Below are positions 56,901-61,586 of a stretch of DNA of 64,000 nt, one piece after another. The DNA lies in contig OZ024858.1 in the NCBI GenBank assembly GCA_964017155.1, positions 23,308,157-23,372,156 on the forward strand, in the 5' to 3' direction. The notes beneath the pieces were generated by a model. It was not told where the DNA came from. It was given only the letters and a program-made list of their open reading frames with translations, and made no database searches. The position numbers were made by a program, and so were the translations under genes. The DNA comes from Oasisia sp. SBJ-2009 (taxonomy: Eukaryota; Annelida; Polychaeta; Sabellida; Siboglinidae). Numbering within the stretch: the stretch's first letter is position 1; the number at the start of each line of letters is the position of its first letter.

Positions 56901-59469
56901 ATTCATAAAAGCAATGATGAGAATATATATTTACAAAAAACATGTGTTGCAAAAACACCACCTTAACAATTATTTTAAAGCATCTATAGATTCAGAATCT
57001 TTTACTTAGCAAATAATGATTTCTTTAATAACCCCGTACATGTACACCCACCACAAACATGCCACATTACATATCTATGCTACATCATCTACGTGCATGT
57101 ATTTTGTGCACAATATTAAAACTGGAACTATCAACAAAACGACCTGCAACCCAGTGCTGTGCTATACAACACTGGTGAGACAACGTGTGTGTGTTTGTGT
57201 ATTTATTTACCTCTGCATGTTGTCCAGGGTGAAGCACCTTCGCACACTCCGCACACCGCAGACACGCACGATGCCAGTCGTGGCCAAGAGAAGTCCGACG
57301 TTCAGCTGAAATAGCCAGAACAACACCAATGATCAGGGTTTATGCAGGATAAAATTATTGCCAGTCACACATGTTTTGGTGGATACATGGATGTTAACTG
57401 TTAAGCTCGTTTACAAACTTCCAAATGTGCCTGATGACCTGAAATGGGCTACAAAACACATATGACACCATTTACACTCACTTTCAAGGCATAACTGACA
57501 ATATCTATGGTTTTGGAAGACCTTTTTTTGCTCTTCATTTTTTAACCCGTCCACCTATATTTCTGCCTGTCCATTTTTACCCGTCCTAAAGACAGGTGGA
57601 CGGGTCTCTACATAAAGCTATGCTAATGACTAACAAAGCACCAGTTTCACAGTGAAATACACAGTTGTGTATACAGAACTAACAAAGCACTATGTTTATT
57701 TATTTAAGGGAAATGTGAAGGAATCCAACAAAATTTCTTTGTACTACATCTCTGGCCACTTTTGCGACTATGGTATTCTTCTTCCATATACTGGACTGGG
57801 TCCTTTCAGGGCATTATAAGTCCAATCGAAGCTTGTGTGCTTGGGAGAGGGGGGGGGGGGGGGCGATGTATGCTCTCTTAAATCAGTTAATATAAAACAA
57901 TTAAAACGTTAATAAAGTTATTCTATGGACCTCTGGTGATCTAAAAAATTATTATTATTATGTACAGTCTTATGACGAAATTAAAGCAGATGTTAAGGCA
58001 CGAAGGCCAGCCCTGAAAGCCTCTGGGCATGTGGTGGCTGATAGGCTTGTTAGGAGCCTATTCCACTGTCTACTGTATTGTGTCACCTGGATATGCCACC
58101 GGTGTCCAGCTTGCATATGGAACAATCACCTTAAGTTTGCGTTACTTTTCAGTTGTTAATTAATCGGGTGAGGATATCCTCTGTCAAACATAGCATGTCA
58201 CTAGAGTCACCTCTGTGCCCACATGGACACCAGATACAAGGTTTCTCATCTTCAGTGGATAGTGAATGCTAATGACCTAACTAACTAACGAAAAGATTCT
58301 AGCTGGTCCAACAGCATCTGAGTGAAACCACAAGTGCCCATGTTCAAATTGTTCTTGGTATGAAACGGAGCACTTACATTTATGTAAAACAGCATGACAC
58401 ATTGTCTGCACCTCCAAGGAATTAACCAAGTCTCTTGCCATCTTGGTCATCCCAGAGATGTAAGTTGTGACTTGTGTCAGTAATAAATAGTTTAAAATAA
58501 TGGAATGTAAACATTTATTATTACTAGTCTATATTGTACCTGTTATATGACTCAGCCATAAATGTTAGGCAAATTGGATATCGTGTGACATTGAAAATGG
58601 TCAAGCAAAAATTCCTCACAGGTCAAAGCCATAGTCTGCATAGATATGGGTAAGCAAAAAACTAAGCATACAAAGACTCCGTGGCGGCATCTAGTGAACA
58701 AATGGGCTGGGTATTCCCCTGAATATCCACCAGGTGGCACCACTGTATAAGGCCGTTTAATTTGAAATTTTATCACCTTAAAACACATATTACTACGTAC
58801 AGCATTTTCTCACAATAACAGCGTTTCGTACATAGCACAAATTTATCCAGTAGTGCTTCCATGGATGGATCTTGTCCACGTAACAAAGTGTGGTAGTGTT
58901 AGATTTGCCTGTTACACGATGATGTAGCCTTGAAATTGCGGTAATTTCTTCGTCACAACTGGCACAAGCTGGTAACCAGAGACGAAACATTATAGGTGTT
59001 ATACGCCGATAACAGCGGGAAAGCCCCATACTACCACACGATAGGTTGGCATAAACTCTACGCCTACGGCCACGGTGATGACTATTAACACCTCCCCGTT
59101 TGAACCTTACGATTACGCCGGTTTTGCCGTTTTGGACTTCGATCTTTTGTGTTGACCTGTACCGTACGCCGTACTGTTCGGTCATACATTACATAACAAG
59201 TGGTTGTGTCATTCATGTATACATAAATCATAACATCTCTTGTCTCACTGGGGTTCTGTACCCTGCTCAAGTCCACGCAAAGACGTTTATAGCGCTGCGA
59301 TTGAAACAGTTCCTAGCTGGTCAAGATTTCAATCGGCGATTTGGACGCGGTTGAGCGGCGGCACACTTTTCATCAACTCACACAGAATACAGACTGGCTA
59401 AATGTCACGAAATGCGTGTATATACCCACCGAAATACACAGGCTTGTCACATTTATGACATAGGGACAT
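29899..59469 (-). CDS. RASSF: RASSF protein with LIM, Ras-association and SARAH domains (complete, 11 exons)
   Basis: Joined exons on the minus strand are 59469-59430, 57305-57211, 41645-41506, 37786-37711, 36512-36336, 35497-35303, 34887-34786, 33303-33252, 31770-31649, 30744-30647 and 29959-29899: 1158 nt, 385 residues. Residues 4-56 form a CRIP-like LIM zinc finger with ligands C4, C7, H25, C28, C31, C34, C52 and C56. Residues 93-140 carry [11 protein letters not shown] and the LEGPLxVNWG block typical of RASSF2/4/6. Residues about 232-330 are the Ras-association domain ([38 protein letters not shown]). Residues about 333-383 are the SARAH helix. RASSF proteins bind Ras-type GTPases and, through SARAH, MST/Hippo kinases. 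An N-terminal LIM domain is known from Drosophila RASSF and absent from human RASSF1-6 as I recall. A second gene lies in intron 2. Confidence 0.95.
30647..30744 (-). CDS. RASSF: RASSF exon 10: first part of SARAH domain
   Basis: Acceptor GCCACCAG before 30744, donor AACAACAA|GTAAGG. It encodes [19 protein letters not shown] and an [12 protein letters not shown] helix, parallel to AQYIKFEMPVLKSFIQKLQ of human RASSF2. Reading through the donor gives AAG TAA, an immediate stop, so retention of intron 10 would yield a protein with a half SARAH helix. Confidence 0.9.
30850..31660 (-). repeat. 21-nt minisatellite at the RASSF exon 9 donor (intron 9)
   Basis: On the + strand the unit is GACTGACCACCCACCCCCTA plus T. 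On the coding strand it is GTGGGTGGTCAGTCATA plus GGGG. The real junction reads CACAGGAG|GTGGGTGGTCAGT, and many copies read CATAGGAGGTGGGTGGTCAG, so the array starts with the 5' splice site of exon 9. Because 21 is a multiple of three it gives long artefactual frames. Confidence 0.9.
31649..31770 (-). CDS. RASSF: RASSF exon 9: C-terminal part of RA domain
   Basis: Acceptor CTGTCTCAG before 31770, donor CAGGAG|GTGGGT. It encodes [20 protein letters not shown] and [17 protein letters not shown], the last strands of the RA domain, matching TDYPLIARILQGP and KVFLMEKDQVEEVT of human RASSF2. Both flanking introns are minisatellite. Confidence 0.94.
31775..33225 (-). repeat. ~13-16-nt minisatellite occupying RASSF intron 8
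   Basis: On the coding strand the unit is CCTTGTTCAGTCT with AATTTT- and GATC-containing variants in the upstream half (32540-33225). The array ends directly at the exon 9 acceptor CTGTGTCTGTCTCAG. It consists almost entirely of pyrimidine-rich TTCAG-like pseudo-acceptors and makes up nearly all of the roughly 1.48 kb intron. Units near exon 9 are more uniform. Confidence 0.92.
33252..33303 (-). CDS. RASSF: RASSF exon 8: RA domain (52 nt)
   Basis: Acceptor ATGTTGCAG before 33303, donor GGGG|GTAAGT. It encodes [17 protein letters not shown], matching IENSAEEFALYVVHTSG of human RASSF2. It ends with one base of the Glu codon completed in exon 9. Confidence 0.92.
33304..34785 (-). other. RASSF intron 7, nothing recognised
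   Basis: AT-rich intron without supported repeats or genes. Short open frames are not conserved in any way I recognise. Confidence 0.5.
34786..34887 (-). CDS. RASSF: RASSF exon 7: RA domain (102 nt)
   Basis: Acceptor ATGTTTCAG before 34887, donor TTCAAG|GTTTGT. It encodes [18 protein letters not shown] and [13 protein letters not shown], equivalent to TSVFTPAYGSVTNVRINS and PQVLKLLLNKFK of human RASSF2, the Ras-binding surface of the RA fold. Confidence 0.95.
35303..35497 (-). CDS. RASSF: RASSF exon 6: basic linker and first RA strand (195 nt)
   Basis: Acceptor TGTTGACAG before 35497, donor GTCGAC|GTATGT. It encodes a Ser-rich stretch, then a strongly basic run ([13 protein letters not shown]) and [12 protein letters not shown], parallel to RRIRRHRFSINGHFYNHK of human RASSF2. 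The basic run could act in nuclear import. Three consecutive CAG triplets at the acceptor allow NAGNAG variation of one or two Gln. Confidence 0.93.
35505..35665 (-). repeat. 29-nt tandem repeat next to RASSF exon 6 acceptor
   Basis: About five near-perfect copies of CAGTGTCACTGATGTCATCT plus GACACCAGA (+ strand) lie 15-170 bases upstream of exon 6. The coding-strand unit has an acceptor-like CTGGTGTCAG, but homology to the true acceptor is not clear. Confidence 0.9.
35666..36335 (-). other. RASSF intron 5, AT-rich
   Basis: Beyond the tandem repeat the intron is AT-rich. CTCAAAGCACTGTACAAT at about 35724 resembles the tail of a SINE or LINE on the minus strand, too short to classify. Confidence 0.45.
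36336..36512 (-). CDS. RASSF: RASSF exon 5 (177 nt)
   Basis: Acceptor TACTGCAG before 36512, donor CCTGAG|GTATGT. It encodes [20 protein letters not shown], matching the IVEGLLNISWGLRRPI block of RASSF2/4/6, then an acidic/basic low-complexity tail ([10 protein letters not shown]). Confidence 0.93.
36578..36890 (+). mobile_element. tRNA-derived SINE, full-length copy 2 (in RASSF intron 4)
   Basis: A box ATGGCTCAGGGGTAGAGC, B box GGGTTCGAACCC, body and tail (GTGTAAAGCGCTTTGAACGG, CTGCGCTACTTAAG) as in copy 1. It lies antisense to the host gene, about 65 bases upstream of exon 5. Confidence 0.9.
36891..37710 (-). other. RASSF intron 4, nothing further
   Basis: No repeat family recognised apart from the SINE. 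A run of G occurs at about 37614-37627. Confidence 0.5.
37711..37786 (-). CDS. RASSF: RASSF exon 4 (76 nt)
   Basis: Acceptor TTCCACAG before 37786, donor AAAGAG|GTTAGA. One base completes Arg92, then [20 protein letters not shown], the hallmark of RASSF2/4/6 (LKTYNLYYEGQNLQ in human RASSF2). Confidence 0.93.
38189..39469 (-). mobile_element. Kolobok-like transposon with THAP remnant (in RASSF intron 3)
   Basis: Flanked by TTAA (38185-38188, 39470-39473). Termini are AGGAACATGCAACC and, inverted, GGTTGCATGTTCCT. The minus-strand frame 39088-38786 has the second half of a THAP zinc finger: [11 protein letters not shown], then KMVCQDH (the C-x2-H pair) and [13 protein letters not shown], equivalent to the AVPTIF box that closes THAP domains. 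No catalytic domain was found in 1281 bp, so it is a non-autonomous derivative. Confidence 0.75.
39474..40914 (-). other. RASSF intron 3, unassigned part
   Basis: No supported feature. A TG-rich stretch lies at about 40520-40640. Confidence 0.45.
40915..41520 (-). repeat. 31-nt minisatellite made of copies of the RASSF exon 3 donor region
   Basis: About 17-19 copies. The + strand unit is TGTCTAGTTGTGTCTGTGTT plus GCCATGGAAAC. On the coding strand the real junction reads ACAACCAG|GTGAGTGTCC followed by ACGGCAATGCAGAC. The unit reads ACAACTAGACAGTTTCC followed by ATGGCAACACAGAC, so it is the junction with a few substitutions and one indel. In the repeats the donor GTGAGT has become ACAGTTT, so they are no longer good splice sites. 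Confidence 0.92.
41506..41645 (-). CDS. RASSF: RASSF exon 3: end of LIM domain (140 nt)
   Basis: Acceptor ATGTCCACAG before 41645, donor ACCAG|GTGAGT. It encodes [18 protein letters not shown] with the last two zinc-ligand cysteines, as in CRIP-type LIM domains (YCNHPCYAAMFGP), followed by a linker rich in Gly, His and Gln. Confidence 0.95.
41960..42008. repeat. TA microsatellite
   Basis: (TA)n with TACATATGTA interruption, immediately before the palindromic element. Confidence 0.9.
42012..42274. mobile_element. Palindromic foldback MITE
   Basis: The arms of about 115-125 bp are nearly complete reverse complements: AAGGAAATATTATTACA at the left, TAATAATATTTCCTT at the right. AACATAGAGTGACAGTCATG pairs with CATGACTG...GGTCACTCTATGTT. 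The centre is a (TA)n tract at about 42127-42146. No coding capacity. It lies in RASSF intron 2. Confidence 0.85.
42275..43875 (-). other. RASSF intron 2, left part, nothing recognised
   Basis: AT-rich. A CA microsatellite lies at about 43381-43431 and a C run at about 43537-43550. Confidence 0.5.
43878..44745. repeat. 52-nt minisatellite, about 16-17 copies
   Basis: The unit is GAATAGTGAAAGTACAATCA plus CACTTAAATGATACCACAAG plus ATGACCACAAGT, over 90% identical between copies. It lies in RASSF intron 2, between exon 3 and the 3' end of the nested gene. It does not touch a recognised exon. Confidence 0.95.
44746..46650 (-). other. 3' flank of the nested RRM gene within RASSF intron 2
   Basis: No coding feature. 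A CA/GCAC-rich microsatellite lies at about 46195-46330. The 3' UTR of the nested gene should start at 46650; its poly(A) signal was not placed. Confidence 0.45.
46651..47856 (-). CDS. Nested gene exon 3: KH-like region and acidic C-terminus
   Basis: Acceptor CTGTTCCAG before 47856, stop at 46651-46653; 401 codons, the longest non-repeat frame outside TET. It contains [20 protein letters not shown] and [20 protein letters not shown], both similar in pattern to PARP14-type KH-like folds, then an Asp/Thr/Gly-rich tail. Confidence 0.85.
   Translation of the reverse strand: MLTLCIVDVDPLVAENIPDVGAFVKTLETDWGVRAVDANDTGHMTIGGSLVQIQCVVAQLNSLVKPQPPKSPTSLLSATKSVIMGNRESPVAEPSADTMERQSAMPKSEVGTVVDPYIMDYAKKFFLDDIQALERKHRVTYEFDQQDEVALVYIIPMDGDTDQTPQHIWKAKEQFCRFYHSVFKQVKMKTVKCGGSDAMSSQNPTELAVFETRNMFKCLYVIENPPGEITLVGKPKCVALASDWLARKFSVCMPGDSSSTGNLNVLRMVLSIEEKCVLSVACCDTAKKLSLGKTVSIQDDLRSVAYRNSPEGNETVVTEDTENIASGRGDSVPDGQDGDNTTDLGNGDDAMYDTFIRYDTGEMPTTPAGDPDNHMTSGDSNEVAIRLFCDASTNTDLSACV
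46651..50382 (-). CDS. RRM plus KH-like protein, RBM43/PARP14-N-like, nested in RASSF intron 2
   Basis: Exons 50382-50217 (from ATG), 48785-48712 and 47856-46651 join in phase to 481 residues. Residues 1-80 form an RNA recognition motif: [13 protein letters not shown] (beta 1), [18 protein letters not shown] (helix and beta 2), QAFVTFRD (beta 3, RNP1-like) and [15 protein letters not shown] (beta 4). The GGG before beta 2 is typical of RRMs in RBM43, PARP10 and PARP14. The rest resembles the KH-like repeats of those proteins, for example a [18 protein letters not shown] segment and [20 protein letters not shown]. No macrodomain or ADP-ribosyltransferase domain follows; the frame ends in an acidic tail and TGA at 46651-46653. 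RNA binding is inferred; a pathway is not. It is transcribed in the same direction as its host. Confidence 0.82.
48712..48785 (-). CDS. Nested gene exon 2: end of RRM (74 nt)
   Basis: Acceptor TTTGAAG before 48785, donor AAACAG|GTTCGT. Two bases complete a Val codon, then [20 protein letters not shown] supplies the last helix and beta 4 of the RRM. Phase fits both neighbours. Confidence 0.85.
48977..49366. mobile_element. Short inverted-repeat transposon (hAT-like MITE)
   Basis: Ends GGTCCATACA and TGTATGGACC are inverted. Inside, TTCAAGGC and TTCAAGAC motifs repeat at both ends. The right end, read inverted (CAGGGCCCAAGTCTTGAAAA), resembles non-autonomous hAT elements. No clear 8-bp target duplication was seen. 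It is in intron 1-2 of the nested gene. Confidence 0.55.
50217..50397 (-). CDS. Nested gene exon 1 coding: start of RRM
   Basis: Acceptor TTATTTGCAG before 50397, donor AGTAAAG|GTACAT. In the RRM frame the exon starts with TGA, so coding must begin at the ATG at 50382-50380 (context GGAAACATGG). It encodes [18 protein letters not shown] to VTFRDSK. Confidence 0.82.
52026..52068 (-). other. Possible 5' UTR exon of the nested gene
   Basis: Minus strand: acceptor-like TTCTGCAG before 52068 and a strong donor CACTG|GTGAGT after 52026. It contains an ATG followed by [10 protein letters not shown]. Spliced to 50397 that frame meets TGA at once, giving an 11-codon upstream frame. It could equally be part of a longer first exon, or chance. 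Confidence 0.35.
52069..53604 (-). other. RASSF intron 2, right part; promoter side of nested gene
   Basis: No promoter motif could be supported. A G-rich tract at 53252-53330 contains many runs of three or more G and could form G-quadruplex structures. Confidence 0.4.
53252..53330 (+). repeat. G-rich low-complexity tract
   Basis: GGGGTGGGGGGTGGGG-type sequence, with G runs up to nine. It is on the non-coding strand of both overlapping genes. Confidence 0.85.
53605..53884 (-). mobile_element. tRNA-derived SINE, full-length copy 3
   Basis: Read on the minus strand: A box TGACTTAGGGGTAGAGC, a B-box-like AACCCAGGTTCAAGTC, body (CTCTACATTGC, TGAATGAGT-like) and tail ending GTGCTATATAAAAA. It is more diverged than copies 1 and 2 and antisense to them. 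Confidence 0.88.
55620..56444 (+). mobile_element. Kolobok-like transposon, 825 bp, with broken THAP domain
   Basis: Flanked by TTAA (55616-55619, 56445-56448). The ends form long inverted repeats of about 110 bp: AGGACAAAAAAAGGC at the left, TTTGTTTGTCCT at the right, with CATACACCTAATAGAGTT conserved in both. From ATG 55971 the frame reads [12 protein letters not shown] then stops. About 100 bases on, in another frame, [15 protein letters not shown] appears. Together they are the C-x4-C and C-x2-H parts of a THAP zinc finger interrupted by stop and frameshift. It is related in sequence to the element at 892-3354. Confidence 0.8.
56481..56577. repeat. Short inverted repeat (hairpin)
   Basis: GTATGCAAGTTGTAAATCAT at the left pairs with ATAATTTATAACTTGCATAT at the right, with a loop of about 20 bases. 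Probably a small MITE remnant. Confidence 0.65.
57211..57305 (-). CDS. RASSF: RASSF exon 2: LIM domain core (95 nt)
   Basis: Acceptor CTATTTCAG before 57305, donor GCAGAG|GTAAAT. It encodes [17 protein letters not shown] and [14 protein letters not shown] with five zinc-coordinating positions, closely matching CRIP (RVTSLGKDWHRPCLKCEKC). It ends at phase 0. Confidence 0.95.
57306..59429 (-). other. RASSF intron 1
   Basis: Contains a G run at 57849-57863 and one longer minus-strand frame (58793-59185, listed separately). No other feature supported. Confidence 0.5.
58793..59185 (-). CDS. Unassigned 130-codon frame in RASSF intron 1
   Basis: Open for 393 nt. It carries [14 protein letters not shown] and, 17 residues on, [19 protein letters not shown]. 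The Cys/His spacing faintly recalls the P2X7-C-terminus-like domain common in invertebrates, but a match cannot be claimed. It has no confident splice sites and may be an exon fragment, a transposon relic or chance. The N-terminal half is basic and not informative. Confidence 0.2.
   Translation of the reverse strand: MTEQYGVRYRSTQKIEVQNGKTGVIVRFKRGGVNSHHRGRRRRVYANLSCGSMGLSRCYRRITPIMFRLWLPACASCDEEITAISRLHHRVTGKSNTTTLCYVDKIHPWKHYWINLCYVRNAVIVRKCCT
59430..59469 (-). CDS. RASSF: RASSF exon 1: start codon and first zinc ligands (40 nt)
   Basis: ATG at 59469-59467, donor TTTCG|GTGGGT. It encodes [13 protein letters not shown] plus one base of an Ala codon. C4 and C7 start the LIM domain as in CRIP (CPKCxKxVYFAE). 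The start is fixed by the family length; no alternative upstream ATG in frame is needed. Confidence 0.92.
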
Positions 59470-59545
59470 TTGCACGTCTCGGTGTTGCTGTAAAGTTAAA
59501 TTTCAGTGGTAATATTTTGACATCTGTCAACACGGCCTTCACACA

Positions 59546-59554
59546 CCGGAAGTG
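59546..59554. promoter_or_regulatory. ETS/GABP-type site upstream of RASSF
   Basis: CCGGAAGTG, a full consensus ETS-family site, lies about 80 bases upstream of the RASSF start codon. That is a common core-promoter position in TATA-less animal genes. Function is inferred from position and motif only. Confidence 0.45.
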
Positions 59555-59802
59555 ACCCCACAACACCACAGGTGCGCAACATCACCACGCCGCACTATTT
59601 TATTAGTTTCCATGGAGATATGCATGCTTTTGCTATTTAAATGAACACTGCTTGTTATTGTTACAATTTCACCTAGTATAAACATGTTGGTGCTGTGCAG
59701 GCATTATTGGATTAAACAAATACGATGCATATACTATAGAGTGGCTGTATTTGACCGGTTCACTAATGGTTGTGGTTCACTGATCCGTGCGCCTTTAATG
59801 GG

Positions 59803-59810
59803 TGACGTCA
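59803..59810. promoter_or_regulatory. CRE palindrome
   Basis: TGACGTCA, a perfect CREB/ATF site, lies in a GC-richer stretch about 340 bases upstream of RASSF. It could serve RASSF or an unseen divergent transcript. Confidence 0.35.
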
Positions 59811-59829
59811 CAAACATGAATCACAAAAT

Positions 59830-61543
59830 GGAGGTTTGTACCTGAGAGTTGGTGTCGGTCGAGTTCGCTATAGTTACCGTTATCACACGGATGTACGGTT
59901 TACCAACGTATGAGAATGCACGTATTAATCCGAGTGTGTCCGTGAAGAATTATCGGCCGTCAAAGGTATGTGAAACAGTTGTATATATGGTAATCAATGG
60001 TTTGTTATGGCTCACCTGCGCAGCCGGTGCGCCGGAAGGTGAGAAGATCAAAAATTACCGCCGCCGAAGGTTGACAGTTATTTGACCTATTTTGATATGC
60101 ATTACGTACTTATTGATATAACACAATTTAAGTGACGCATAATATGAAGACCACTGCAAAAACGTCGGTGATAATTAGGACTGGCGAAGCGCCAAAATTG
60201 AGCATTGACTAGTCGGGATTGGTAGGCGGGTCGTTTATATTTTTACCTGACGCCGCGTTGTGTTTGTATTGGCGCACTCGGTTGTATTCAGAGTCACCAG
60301 TGCGTAACGCGTGGGGTAGGCCGCCCGTGCACTGTTTGGAACTGCCCCGTAGAAATAAATGGGGGGCTTGGCACTTTGTCGGCCGCCTTTCTAGGCTTAA
60401 TTACAGTTTCATGGCCCATTGCCTCTGAGTGTAATCAAAATCAAACGCGCAACAAAGAAGATAGCCCCAAGTCCAAGCTGACATATCTAGTTGGAACCTT
60501 CAGATAAACAACTTTCAGATGTATTTCTAAAAATATGTAGCACATAAACGATTGCTATGAAATTTGTTATTGTCAGTTATCAAGCTGCAACGTATAATTA
60601 TAGACAATATATATGTTATATAGTAGTAAATTATGTTTATTATATTTTATTATTAGTCTGTACAAATCACATAAATATAATGACATGGAAAGTTATGGGT
60701 CTTATAATATATGCTATTTTTTCCTTGATTCTAATATTGTCTTTCAGGCATTACTCAGACAGCTTTGTGCTGTTTTCTGGTATGTCTAGGACATATCGTG
60801 GGCTAAGGAAAGAATTTGCATGTTACTGCTCCATAATTCAACATTTTCAACTCAACTGTTAAGACCTATGGTGCACACCTGTGCCCAAGATCAAAATGTG
60901 AATCAATTTCATGAATAGTAGGTGTGTCTGACTGTCTGTAAGTAGTGCATGGCTGGATTTCAATTTGGTTTCTATTCTATCTTCGACCCGCCATCTTTCC
61001 AATCATCTGATCACAAGCAATGTGAATGCACGTCTCCGTTGATACAAGGATACAATCGCACACACTGATGTGGGTCTGTGCCTATTGAAACGCATGAGCG
61101 CTCCCAGATTTGTGCGAGTGTGTGCTCTCTATACAACTCCATTCAGCCGAAAAGCTGCTGGCACGCTGCCAAATAGGTGGTCATTTTTCATGGTAATGTG
61201 GCCAGTTTGAAGCTTGTGGGCGGGTCTACCTGTCTGAGGGGCCCACTATGTTCCTCAGTGTGATAAAGTCCAGTTATGTTGGATGCTGGTCCTCTATGGT
61301 GAATTGGCGCATACACGATCAATGGCCTGTGTGTATGTGCTTGTTGTCACCAATTAATTAATTAATTAACCCTCATGGATGTGTGTCATTGTCAACCCCA
61401 CATGACCCACTCTTTTGGACAACATTTGGAAGAAAAGGATCTAATTCTTATGATCATTGTAATCATAGAAGCACCACCTTGTGCAAAATATTTGATAATA
61501 AATTGTGTCAATGCTGAAGGTTGGATACTATATAAACTTACCA

Positions 61544-61586
<43 letters not shown>

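Noticed and set aside
41506..59469. Separate CRIP gene made of the LIM exons
   Set aside because: Exon 3 ends with AG of an Arg codon completed by RASSF exon 4 and has no stop; a LIM-RASSF gene explains all exons. Transcript data would settle it.
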